DNA of 64,000 nucleotides from Gnetum montanum (taxonomy: Eukaryota; Streptophyta; Gnetopsida; Gnetales; Gnetaceae): positions 114,030 to 178,029 of the forward strand of contig MNCI01003111.1 of NCBI GenBank assembly GCA_015680685.1, in the 5' to 3' direction. Shown piece by piece: positions 22,421 to 34,330 of this stretch. The position numbers and the translations under genes are program-made. The first letter of the stretch is position 1; every line of letters begins with the position of its first letter. The notes below the pieces were generated by a model. That model had not been told where the DNA came from. It saw nothing but the letters and a program-made list of their open reading frames with translations, and ran no database searches.

Positions 22421-25400
22421 GACGCCTTATGAAAGACAGAGCTTCTAGTTATTTTTATGACGGTATCTTGTGCAGGTCTTGTGACCTTGTTGGTGACCAC
22501 ATTAACTGGACGAATCCGTGCCTAAGATTGAAAGAAAGTGTTGGCGTATGACCTGTGATTTTGTTGGATTCAGCAGGCCAGAACCTTGTTTGCCCTTTGA
22601 TTTTGACTTGCATGTGGTATGGGCTGTCCACGAGATTGAAACAATAGTAAAATGTAGCCACTTGATGGAGAATCATTTACCTGCAGTGATCTATGTTGAT
22701 GGTTTCGATGAATGTAAAGGTAATGGTTCTGGAAATTAGTGGAACCTGACATTGTTACGTAATCAATTAAACTCCTGTCTGGTATGTGAAGTTCAATGGA
22801 AGATAAGTGATTGGATATGGATAGACTCATTGAACTTGTTGCCATATCCTTTACTTTTCTCAATGCTTCTAATCAAAAGATGCTCAGAGAAAAGTCATTT
22901 GAGCTTCTGTAGCAACCTAACCTAGTTATAAAACAGACAATTATGTAAGAGCATATCAGTTGGGTTGAATGTCATTGATTAGAAGCTAGAGAAAAAAATT
23001 CCAGGCTCCAAACTAGTGAACATGCTCACAAGGATAGTTAAATTTTTTTAAGCACTATTTATTATTGATGTATGAAGATGTTTAGGCTAATCTTTTGAAC
23101 AACAATGTAAGCTAAGGCCCATGCATAATAGCTATGCAATAAGGGAAATGAGAATGTGAAAACGTAAAGAAGAATGTAAAAACAGAAGGCTATCTAAAAA
23201 ATGTCCAAAAATGTACAAAGGAGATGAGTTTGTATTATTTATGAGTTTCTATATATAAAAACCAACAATTTCTCTAATAAAAAAGCAAGGTAATAGAAGG
23301 ATTAGCCATCCTCTTAGTGAAATAGTCTGAAAATCCATTACTTTGGCTACCTCAATCAAAATAGTACTTATTGAGAAGAGTTGCACTAGATTGACCCACC
23401 ATCGTTGTAAAAATATTGAATACTAAGATTCAATATTCAAGTTTTACTCCAAGCATGTAGTGGTATGCTATGGTAGAATATTTTCTACATTGTGGATAGG
23501 AGATAAGTAAATATCTACTATAAATAAAATAGTTTTTAGCATAATGATATGGTTTCATTTATCATAGATACCTTCATAAATATGGTTTCTAGTACAATGT
23601 ATTGCTATGGCACATATTGATATCATAGAAATATGGTTTTGTATATTTTATGAATTCAAAGGCATTTTCACTATGTATTTTTCATGCATTCAAATGCGTT
23701 CTCATTTTCTATATGTTCAAAATGCACTTTACATCAGAAAATACCTATCCTCAACCTATTGCATAATAGGAGAGAGAGATGGTCAATAGCTCCTAAAAGG
23801 GAAGGTAAAGAGAAGGTGATCCATTATTGGTAACCAGAATGTTTCTATGTTGCATTGCCACAATAAACCTATTTGTGAATCCCCTAATGTTGCTTCTTTT
23901 ATAACCTATTTATTATTTTTTATTTTTTGAAAACCTTGGTTTAAATTGATGATTAATTATAACAAATCATAAAAGTAGCTATAAAGAGGTAGCAACAAGT
24001 AATTGCCTTATTAAAAATCATTGATCTATACTCAAACACATTATTACCTTACTAACTAATTGTAATACAACACAGAATAGCACAGTTGAATTAAACATAT
24101 TGAAAAGAAGTAATATTTAAATGACCACATACAATAAAATGTCTTTATTCACAAGGAGTTCCAATAGTGCAACTTGAATTACAAAACTTCTTAAAATGTT
24201 TATATACATTATATAACTTTGATATTAGACCTTATTGCATTTATTAGGTAAGAAATGTAAATTTCATAGTATTAAAATGTTTCATCAATAAAATGATAGT
24301 CAAAATAATTATATAAGAGTAGTTAATTACCTTAAAAATCATTAGTTTACACTTTTGAAATTAAACCTATTAAGAGGAAGTAATCATTAAATTGCAACAT
24401 ACAAGGCAATCAAGAAAGAGAAACCTTGATCCTTCAACCAAACTATATTATAACCGAACCCTACAACATTTTCCTTTCCAATCCCTCAAAGCCATGATGG
24501 CTTGAATAAAAAAGTAATGAACACTAGTTAGTCTAATTCAAGTAACCAACAACAAAAGAGGATATTAAAGATAAATCCAAGTACTAAAAATTCCCTACAA
24601 CCTACTTGTTGCTCTATAACATGTTGCTAAGGGAAGGGCACATCATGTCAAAGTACTTGTAAGAATAGATGACCACTCACTTCAAACACATACAAGCCCT
24701 TACGGTGGATCCTTCATAGTGAGTGGATGAAGATCTAAAGATCCCAAAATGGTATCATGCCAATAAATTTTGTTAATACCATGAGACTCTAAGGCATGAT
24801 ATACACAACTACAATGCATTGAAAGATGGCATCCAAGCCTTGATTGACAAAAAGAAATAGTCTCCAACTTCCCTACTTAACTTGAGAACTAGTCATTGTA
24901 AATCTTCCCAAATCCATTGGAAACTTGCAACATATTAGTATTTCACCATGAGAATCAGTCAATTCAAAGACCCAAGTGGTAATGTGTTATCAATGCTTTG
25001 TCTGAAAAGAAATCTTTACTCCTTAGTAGCCAAATCACCCATAAGCTTCTTTCATGGTGAACTGGCTAGCTCTTATTCCTCTTCCATTATATCAAAAATC
25101 ATTTCAACAACAATAGAACAATAATAGGAGAACTATCTTCATTATGAACTATCCTCTATCTTCTACATATGGTTCTTTAATGTCTAATTCGTTTACTTCT
25201 GTATTAATAGCTACAACATCTATGACACCATATCTTAACAACAACATTATCTCTACTTGTCAAATAGAGAAAACATTTGAATTGAAATAGAAAACACTAA
25301 TTTTTATTAACATGGATTCCCCTCCATCTTTTTCATCTCCTCCATGAAGTAACAACAAAAGGATTTCTTTGTCATTAATTGTTATTTATCCTTTAGCTCT

Positions 25401-25549
25401 ATGTTAGCTTTAGTACTTCTAATATCTCAATCTTCCCTTGTTTTGTTACGTTATTCATCTATTTCTACCAATGCAAGGGTATCATCTCATCATATGCTTC
25501 CCATGCATGAAGTTCATGTCCTAACAAGGAGTTAGCAGAACTCTTTGCT

Positions 25550-26390
25550 ACAAGAAAAATCTCTAGTTTCTCAACACAAATAAGTTCCTAAGCTATCTAA
25601 CAAGAAGACTTTTATTCATTCTAATTCTCCTTTAATGCAAACCTGTTAACCTCAAACTATTGTTCTTTCATTACTATCTCAAATGTCTATGAAGAAGAAT
25701 AAGGCCTCATCTTAGATTATTGTTATGATCAAATTTAGAAAGACTAATATTTCCCTTATTGACCCTATCTCTGCTTTAACAAAGCATTATCTTGCCTTAG
25801 AGCATTTGTTGAAGAATAACATTGTTGAAGAATGGGATCGTTCCTATCATAACTAAGTTTTTTCTTCGATCTATTATGAACTTTACTTTTCTTTATTGAA
25901 CAAGCAAAGTATAACCTCTAATAATTTTAACATCCCAATTGTTTCTTATCTTGCTCAATCACTTATCCCTTCACCTATTCTTATCGCTAACAAACCATCT
26001 ATCTTTCATATCCCCAATGCTTCAAAACCTATTATATTCTACTTGAAGCCTTCTATCACATTTCAATACTTAGGCTTTAGTGAATATAATGCCTTCAACA
26101 AGACTCTAGTTGAGGTTTACAAATTTGATTCATTTCTGCATTCCATTTAGAGACATTTCAACTAAAGCTAGTTTTTGTTTGTTGTAGCAACACAAGTTTG
26201 TCTCTTATTTATCTCTTGTCTTTATTCACAAATACACTTCTTTTGTATTTTTCTTTCTTCTAATTTTTAGTTTCTTTCATCTTGTCCATTCTATAGTATT
26301 CTATAGCTTTCTATTTATCTAGCTTATAATTATCCCTGCTATGTTATTTCTATTTGCAAGCTATTCATCTTATCCAAGAATGGGGGCACT
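25550..26390 (+). other. Possible retroelement relic
   Basis: The plus strand reads as a weakly protein-like stretch (IDPISALTKHYLALEHLLKN, then a continuous 84-codon piece at 25896-26150). It is followed about 230 bp later by AAGAATGGGGGCAC (26377-26390), which resembles a polypurine tract. No domain is recognised. Confidence 0.2.
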
Positions 26391-27039
26391 TATATTTTGA
26401 ATCTCTAGTAATTTGAAATTTTAGTATAGTGAATCTTTAGTAATCATTACTAAATGAAAAGAAGTCAAAAAATAATGGTGAAAGTTTCTATAGTCATCAT
26501 GTAATGACAATAAGCCAAATATGAACCATTCTATATGTATAATTATAGTGTGAATTTGTAAGACATTTTGCACATTTTGCCTTATTTTGAACGTAAAATA
26601 CTTTTAAAAATTTGAAATGCAAGTTTCAAAAAAATTGAGAAATATTATAAATCCTGTCATAATGACTTGTAATATTTTTTCAAAATATCATTGATTAATA
26701 CAATTAGTTTAGATATTATTACATAAGAAAGGGAGAAGGTAAAATCATTAACTATATTTGCTTCATAAGAGGTTTAACCAATGGCTCTAACTTCCATGCA
26801 TATAGGAAATCCCCTTTAGATACCCTTTGTTGGGTTTGTTGAGTAAAGTTGAGAATAAGTTGCATATGGAAAATTTTGCAAAGCATATAAAATAGTATGT
26901 TAATCCAAATATTTCTTTCCTCATTACATAAAATTGTTGCAAAGTAGAAGCTTGGAGTTGTTCAAGGTTAATGAAAATTGATATGTTTGGTACTTGAGTC
27001 ATGGGGATGCGATGAAGTATCATTTTTTCAAGTATATTA

Positions 27040-27180
27040 GTTGGCTAAGATATCATAGATGCTACATCACATTTGCATTGTAGCATCCTCATTGATGCAT
27101 CTCAGTTGGTTGCTACATCATAGATGCTACATCGCATCTACTATATTGTAGATGTGATATCACATTTGCTATAACTTAGC
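27040..27180. repeat. Inverted-repeat cluster flanking element D
   Basis: GATGCTACA at 27058-27066 pairs perfectly with TGTAGCATC at 27079-27087. The motif GATGCTACATC recurs at about 27127-27137, and GATATC occurs at both ends of the cluster. It resembles the LTR arrays of the Athila-like elements and may be a relic LTR that D landed next to. Confidence 0.45.
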
Positions 27181-27202
27181 TACATTGATGCATCCTTATT
27201 GA

Positions 27203-28042
27203 TGATGAATACGGTTTATATTAAGCCTTGATATAGGGTACATGATATTGTGGCCCAAGATGCAATATTAGACATGCGATATTGTAGGGTACTCCCAAGC
27301 CTATAAATACAGCCCTTGGGCACATGATTTAGGAGGATTTTTTTTGAAGTCAAGTAGCAAAATTCTTGCAGTTTGTTCATTTGAGAGTTAGAATATTTTC
27401 CAAGTGCCCATAGCAAGAGGTCTAAGTGTAATCAGATCTTTATTCAAGCATTGATGTACCTAAACACACCATTGTATTGGCAATAAAGACGAGCTCTTTG
27501 ATTCATCCTTGCAACACTTGTGACTTTCTTTCTTTATGCATTTATACATTGTGATTTTCTGCAGTTCACATTTAACGTTATTCATTCAACAATTAATTTT
27601 GATTACTTAAGCAATTAATTAAAATACATAAGCATTACCCCTTTGAACATACAGGTGACACTTGGTAGCTCAGAAACGATTAGCGTTTGACAACTAGCAG
27701 TGTTTACATGAAGTTTAGGATGTGTTCAAGAAGTGGGGATGGTTACTTGTGTTAGGTAAGATTAGACAATAGTTCACTTAGCATTTAATTACTCTCACTT
27801 TCATTATTGTTTTAGGTGATCAAATTGATAAAACATAAAATGAAAAAAGTCTTATGCCTCGGTCACACTTAACCATACACTTGCATTTCACAAGTGAGAT
27901 TGGGAAGACAACGAACAGACAATATGAACTCATTGTTTAGCTCTAGCGTACTTGATAATTAAAGTCTACAGAATTTGACCAGATCACATGTGAATGCCTA
28001 TGATTTGTATGGTTGGGCATAGGAATACCTCGTCGCTCATCA
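27203..28042 (+). repeat. Element D 5' LTR, 840 bp
   Basis: It starts TGATGAAT and ends CTCATCA next to the primer site. The start aligns with the 3' LTR at 63916 (TGATGAATTGTG; GGGGTACTCC; TATAAATACAGCCCTT). The first 90 bp carry four GATAT-type motifs. Confidence 0.85.
27220..27310 (+). promoter_or_regulatory. Element D U3 promoter: GATATn array and TATA box
   Basis: TTGATATAGG, ATGATATTGT, GCAATATTAG and GCGATATTGT, spaced about 20 bp, are followed by TATAAATA at 27302-27309. This is the same layout as in A, B and E, with the palindromes partly eroded. Confidence 0.55.
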
Positions 28043-28062
28043 TTGGCACCATTGTCGGGGAC
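28043..28062 (+). other. Element D primer-binding site, tRNA-Asp-like
   Basis: TTGGCACCATTGTCGGGGAC directly follows the LTR. It differs from the tRNA-Asp 3' complement TGGCGCCGTTGCCGGGGA by a few transitions. Confidence 0.75.
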
Positions 28063-28206
28063 TTTAGTTCTACATGTGTTATCTAAACTTAGTGAAACTT
28101 AGTAACCTCATTGTTCAAACCCTAAAGGTCGAATCCTATACGAAAAAAATCATTATTATAAAATTAAATCTTAATTGCACACTACATATAGATTCATTAA
28201 TATAAA

Positions 28207-30210
28207 ATGTCTTCTTCTCACAGGAGTCTATCTTTGCATAGGGCAGACCAAGTGCCTCAACAATACTAGGTGGTATATGCTCATCCTGATGAGTATGTAA
28301 TAGACTTCAGCTTCATCTTACATGAAGATGAAATGCTATGATGGTGCGACATGGAAGTCAACATTGTGTTACCATCGGATCAATCTGTTCCAAATATACT
28401 CTAGCTAATGCTTACATGACATGAACTTCAACATCTTCACATGGAGTATGAGATACAAGATCCTGATTCAAGGGATTACCATCCCACTAAAGCCCAAAAG
28501 TTAAGGGATCATTAGCTTGAGCAACATCATGAGCTTTGGAAGGGCAAAGGGTCAAACACTTTTCCATCTCCACTTGGTCCATTAGAGGGAGGTGATCACT
28601 TCTTTAGAGACTTTTCCTTTGGTGACACTCCTCTCTTTGACTTTGGTCAAGGGATCCTCAACTAGGACATGCTATCCATAATTCATAATCTTGGTTCTAG
28701 TCAGAATGGATCCAATGAAAAAAATGGATTTGGAGGAGCAAGTCATGATAAGGGGGAAAATGAAAGTCATGATTGCGATTGTTGTTGCAATCATCAAAGA
28801 GAAGGTGGTAGCATCAACATGATGCAAGTCCTCCTTCCTCTTCTCCTTCATCATCATCTTCTTTTTCATCTGGCTCAAATCATGACTATAGTGGGCATGA
28901 CCATGATGGAGGTGATAGACGTGACCAAAACAAAAAAAGGGACTATCAAGAAAATTGCAATTGGAGGTGTGGATAATCTAGAGAGATTCACCGCCATGAA
29001 AGAAGGGTTAGTAGAGAACATCATAGGCACCATCACTATGACCTTGATGAACCTCTACTTGCCACTTAGAGCATGTTAAAAATTGTAGATGCCATGAGGA
29101 TTTCAACAAGGCATGTAAAGGATAGCAAAATAAAGAGGCTGGACATGAACAACATCCCTTGATTTGAGGGAGGCTATGACACTGATTGGCAACATCATCT
29201 CCAAGCCTTCTAGGATGCATGTGTCTTGTAGAATATTAAGAGCGGTTGGAAAAAGTTGAAATTATTTCCAAGGACACTCATTAAGGAAGTAGAAAATTGG
29301 TACCGATTCTTGGAACCAGAATCCATCAGGCAGTGGAGTATGATGTTAGAATTATTTAATGACAAATATCAAACGTACTCCTGAGTGTCCAACTTAAGGA
29401 AGCAAATCTAAGGGTGGAAACAAGGAAACCATGAGCTCTTAAATGCTGCTATTGGTTGATACTACTCTCTATTGCATAAGTGTCCTAGCCATGGATATTC
29501 TTAGCTTGATCGACTCTACCATATTATAGACGGGTTACAATCCAAAACCAAGAAAACCCTTGGCGTCTATGCTTAAGGAAGATTGATAGAGTTAAGCACT
29601 TGTCAGATCCAAAATTTAATTAAGCAAGTAGCCAAGGAGGAGGGAGAATTAAGAAAGCAAGAAGGTATAGAGGAATACAATAGGGAGCTTTCTATTTGCA
29701 AAAGGGAGGTTTGATTTTGCAATAGTGAGGATGAGTTAATAAGAGATGAGGTGGCTAATCAAAAACCTTGCCACTCCAAAAATTGCAATTTAAAATTATG
29801 GCTAAGGTTGACCAATTATGGGACTCCATGGATAATAAGTTTTAATCGATCTTAAAAATTACTGAAGAGTCCAAGGAACAAAGTGGTGAGCATGAGCACT
29901 GAAGACATAAGGAAGTTGAACGTGCCATATCCAACAGGTAAGGGTAAGATGGCTACGATAGAGATGGTTGTAGACAATGAATCAGATGATGATGGTGGGT
30001 GTGATGTCTGCTAGTATGAACATTCCAAGGGATGCTATCCAATTGTGTCACACTTGCAAGAATTTGGGGTGTATGCCTTACATCCAAGACTTGCACAAAG
30101 GCAAACACCCAAAAGATTACCTTATTCATAAGGCAACTCTTGACAGTTCCACCAACCACAATAGTATTATCCAAGTGAAACTCCACCACAACATTATGAA
30201 TTATACCAGC
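28207..30210 (+). pseudogene. Element D gag, main part (broken)
   Basis: Start at 28207 (MSSSHRSLSLHRADQ). Readable motifs are VVYAHPDEYVIDFSFILHED, INIVLPSDQSVPN with one substitution, DSRDYHPTKAQ, a charged/Asn-rich stretch around 28700-29050, the gag core near 29300-29380 (RQWSMMLELFNDKYQTYS) and the knuckle CDVC-x3-H-x3-C near 30000-30040. It ends in QTPKRLPYS and YYPSETPPQHYELYQ, where element E is inserted. Many TAG and TAA stops occur. Confidence 0.8.
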
Positions 30211-30820
30211 TGATGAGTGGGGAGGTACCCCTACACTCAACCATACGAAATGAGCGTAGCACATGCGATTCGGTCGAACTTCGCAGACTAAATGCCTAAA
30301 CGCCCCATGGAATACTTGGGGTTAATCATTCGTTGTCTTCCTAGACTTACTTGTTGTTGTCACGGTGTATGTTAAGTAAGTTCGAGGTATATGATTTTTT
30401 TTGGTCTTTTCTGGTTTATCTCCTATGCTAGAGGGTGAAGGGTTGAGAAAACTAACTTCTCTAACTAAGGACCTAAATCTAAATTAACTAGTGTCAGCAT
30501 CCATTCCCACTTACCGTACACACCCTGAACTGTGCAACTGTGGCTACCAAACGCTAATCGTTACTGAGATTACCACACGTAACGCACGTGCTCGAAGCAG
30601 TCGTATTGAGGCACCTAACTAGCCTAAGTGTGACGAGCAGCCGATTCCTTGACTAGCCATACATATCCGTAGATGCTCGTAATCAAGTCATACTCATCCC
30701 ACGTTCTAGGAGATAAAGGTGAGAGAATCTAATTGCGATGAGTAGCCGATTCCTTGGTTAGCCGTACACATTCGTCAATGCTCATAACCAAGTCGTACTC
30801 ATGCCACGCTACTAGGAAAG
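30211..30820 (-). repeat. Element E 3' LTR, visible part
   Basis: It aligns along its length with 39376-39985, with scattered mainly transition differences. If the LTR is 886 bp as in the 5' copy, the rest (to about 31096) lies inside the gap. Confidence 0.9.
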
Positions 30821-31355
30821 NNNNNNNNNNNNNNNNNNNNNNNNNNNNNNNNNNNNNNNNNNNNNNNNNNNNNNNNNNNNNNNNNNNNNNNNNNNNNNNN
30901 NNNNNNNNNNNNNNNNNNNNNNNNNNNNNNNNNNNNNNNNNNNNNNNNNNNNNNNNNNNNNNNNNNNNNNNNNNNNNNNNNNNNNNNNNNNNNNNNNNNN
31001 NNNNNNNNNNNNNNNNNNNNNNNNNNNNNNNNNNNNNNNNNNNNNNNNNNNNNNNNNNNNNNNNNNNNNNNNNNNNNNNNNNNNNNNNNNNNNNNNNNNN
31101 NNNNNNNNNNNNNNNNNNNNNNNNNNNNNNNNNNNNNNNNNNNNNNNNNNNNNNNNNNNNNNNNNNNNNNNNNNNNNNNNNNNNNNNNNNNNNNNNNNNN
31201 NNNNNNNNNNNNNNNNNNNNNNNNNNNNNNNNNNNNNNNNNNNNNNNNNNNNNNNNNNNNNNNNNNNNNNNNNNNNNNNNNNNNNNNNNNNNNNNNNNNN
31301 NNNNNNNNNNNNNNNNNNNNNNNNNNNNNNNNNNNNNNNNNNNNNNNNNNNNNNN
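30821..31355. other. Assembly gap, 535 N
   Basis: A run of N. By comparison with the 5' LTR it should hide about 276 bp of LTR plus the polypurine tract and some 3' UTR of element E. Open frames reported through it are meaningless. Confidence 0.99.
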
Positions 31356-33023
31356 ATCCATCTTGCTCCTTGCATAGCTACTTCAATGCTGCTCCATTCC
31401 AGGTGTTTTCTCCAGATCCAGTCCATTATTGTATGTCCACCATCTGCACACACAGTGCAATCATATATTAGTAAGGGTAATTGAATCATCATGTAATTGA
31501 TACCTTGCTTCGGTGTAAGTCCATTGGCTAGGCTGTGGTATGGCTGATATGGCCCTGGGAAGATGTTACTGATGACTATCGAAGGTATAGGGGTTAGGAA
31601 GAAAATCAAAAAATTTCGGGGCTAGGAGAAAATCGAAAAAGTAGGCCCCGTACCCCCATGACTAATTGCAAACCTTTGGTAGCGTTAGAATGAAGAAGGA
31701 AAAGGAGTAAGAAAGATAGAGAAAAAGGGACAACTGAAAAAATCAATGAAGTAGATGTCAAGATGGTAATGAACAAAATAATAATTAATTGCAAAACGTT
31801 AAGGAAAAGAAGTTAACTAATGCTCCAAATAGGAATGTTAGTGGGTCCTCCCCAAAGCAGGTGTATGTCGTTAATGCCCTGACAGACCCACATTCAAAGA
31901 GTTTGTAGGCTTTGGGAATGTCTTTTCAAACAAGAGTTAAAGTCTTAACCACAAGAATTTACCGAAAAGAAAACAATGCATCAACCAAAATATATACACT
32001 AATGATACAACCAGAAATGAGGTGAATAACGGAGAGAAGGATGGAGAGAGTAGAATGGAATGGAATCCCATGAATAAGGTGGTGTACAGCCCCTTGTGTG
32101 TTTGATGATTAATGTGACTGGGCAAGTCTCATTCCAACTTCGGCCTCAAACCAACCACTTTCAGTGACTTTGCATCAATGTATTCAGTTAAACCATCCAC
32201 ATGGATAATGAGGATGCATCTTCAAAGAGCCACCACCATTCTAACGAAACAAATGAGTGAATGGGAAGTGAGAAGGACCTTAGTTAGAGGGAATACTTTT
32301 GGTTCCATAACCAGTGCTTGTAGCCCAAATTTTATTTCATCTAAGGGGTGTGCTTTGAATTCTCACTTTCTCTTCTTATTTTCTTGTTTTTTTTTGTTTT
32401 GTGTTTTTATGCGTGAGAACCACACCATGCAAAGACTTCTTATTTTTATTGTCTCAGCTTTTGATAATTGGGTAACATCGGAATAGTAAGAAAACTCAAG
32501 AAGAATCATCTAAGCACCCAAGAGAATGACCAACACAAAAGCATCAAGTTTCCTTGAAGTCACACCCTTTGCAATCCTTGAGTCATTACTTAGTTTGAGA
32601 AATACCCAGTCACCAATTCGTTAAAGTTCTTATTAGAAGTGAACTGTACATTGCCAAGCCAAGAGAAACCATAGAAATGGGTGGATAGATGGATGAAGTG
32701 ATCCCATTGCTTGCCATATCAAAAGAAACATAACTTAGTATCAACATTGTGACTTAAAGGTAAAAACCAAACATTAGCAATCAATATGAAAACAGTTCAT
32801 ACCATCAGTCTGAACACTTATTATGGGACAAACTTATAGGGTGGATACACACACACATTCACACAAAAAATGAAAAAGTGTAACGATGTTGTAAAACAAA
32901 AATTAGAAAAGTTAAATAACTTTGTAAAACGAAAATGTGTAAAATAAAAACGTTGTAAAAAAATGTGTAAAACAAAAACGTTGTAAAATAAAAATGTGTA
33001 AAAGAACTGAGGGCCCCATATGG
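31356..33023. other. Element E 3' untranslated region
   Basis: No gene is supported. At about 32870-33003 there is a short-period array on the minus strand built from TTTTACA and TTTTACAACG units, immediately after the pol stop. The rest is AT-rich with no motif recognised. Confidence 0.6.
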
Positions 33024-34330
33024 TTAGCATAGGTGGCTATCTCCCCCATGACTGAGTTGTAAGGGAGAGATCCGAAATAGTGAGCGAGGTTGCCCGTTTG
33101 TGGAGGCGTAATTTGCACTGGCTGTTGCAGCTTCATGAAAAGGTTTTGTTTGTTGTACATTAACCAATAACCTTTTATCCGGGCTATCAGGCTTATATAT
33201 CATCATGGCTCCAGAGGGAAAGGTAGTATGAATAATATAAGGTCCTTCCCACAGGGTTTGAAACTTTGTATGTTAGGGTACATGTGTGGGGTTCCAGTAA
33301 AGGACCTTATCTCCTGGTTGGCACTTAAACCTTCAGATCCTTAAGTCATGACGTTGTTTACTGTGTGCCTTGTGCAACTCATTTAACGATAGTGCAACCA
33401 ATCTATTCTCGTCTAACACATTCAAAGTTGCTAGTCATTGTTTTTGTGCTAGGTCGAGATCCAGGTGAAGTTCGCAAGCCATGGACAGTGTACAGAGGTC
33501 ACTCTATATAGGGAGTTTTGGAAGTTTCCCGTACACTAGCTCATAGGGAGAATATCCTGTAGGGAGCTTCCAAGTGGAACGATACACCCAAAGGGCGTCG
33601 TTCAATTTCGTGCTCCAGTCTCGCCTAAATTTTCTAATTGTTTGTGTTAATATTCTGGTAATCTCCCTATTAGTAACCTTGGCTTGACCATTAGCTTGGG
33701 GGTGGTAAGGTGTGATCAGTTTATGCTCAACCCTTAAGCATTGCATTAACTTTCTAAAGGTTTCACCCGTAAAATGTGTTCCATTATTGGAAATAAGTGC
33801 ACGTGGCACACCAAACCTGTTAACGATTTTTTGTTGTACAAATCGTGCAGCTGTAGATGATGTGCAATCTGTTATAGCGGCTGCTTCAGCCTATTTGGTT
33901 AAGTAATCAACAACAACGATTATATATGCTTTTCCGTTGGACATTGGTGTAATCGGTCCCATAAAATCTATCCCCCAGATGTCAAAGGGTTCTAAATGCT
34001 AAATCCATTGTTGCAAACCCTCCATCCTAGTAGTCATTCCCCCATCACGTTGGCAGCACTCACAGGATTGGGCAAAATGATGGGTATCCCGAAATAGTGT
34101 TGGCCAATAATATCCTGTAAGCAGGACTTTAGTAGCCGTTCGTCTCCCAGCATAATGACCCCCACAGGGGCCCTCATGAGCATCCTGGAGAAATTTTAAT
34201 TGATCTTGATTGGGTACACACCATTGAACCAAGCCATTAAGGTAGACTTTATAAAGTTGTCCCCCGATTTCCATGAAGTATTTGATTTTGTGAAGAAACT
34301 GTTGTTTCTTCCTAAAGTCTAATCTTTGTG
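33024..34330 (-). pseudogene. Element E integrase (broken, one catalytic residue changed)
   Basis: The HHCC zinc finger is readable at about 34190-34030 (HEGPCGGHYAGRRT, then CECCQRDGG). The core follows: LISNNGTHFTGETF, where the second catalytic Asp of the usual SDNGTHF is Asn, then TPYHPQANGQAKVTNREI, with Lys 36 residues later at the Glu position. The C-terminal part (33206-33024) ends in ISPLQLSHGGDSHLC, matching the end of D pol (SHGGDGHPY). TAG stops interrupt between 33810 and 33999. Insertion activity is lost in this copy. Confidence 0.85.

Larger units (their letters stand above)
22450..27202. other. AT-rich intergenic region, no supported gene
   Basis: About 4.75 kb with only short open frames. 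Noted inside it: a diverged repeat pair around 24003-24140 and 24330-24410 (each with AAAAATCATT, later GAAGTAAT, then an ACATACAA motif), and a possible old retroelement relic at 25550-26390. Palindromes lie at 27040-27180, just before element D. I recognise no conserved protein domain. Confidence 0.5.

Noticed and set aside
28669-29079. 136-codon plus ORF in D as an independent gene
   Set aside because: It lies within the gag region and covers the charged linker in a mixed frame; sister elements show the same linker as part of gag.
30729-31609. Open frames of 200-265 codons through the N run
   Set aside because: They exist only because unknown bases cannot form stops; the visible flanks are LTR and UTR of element E.
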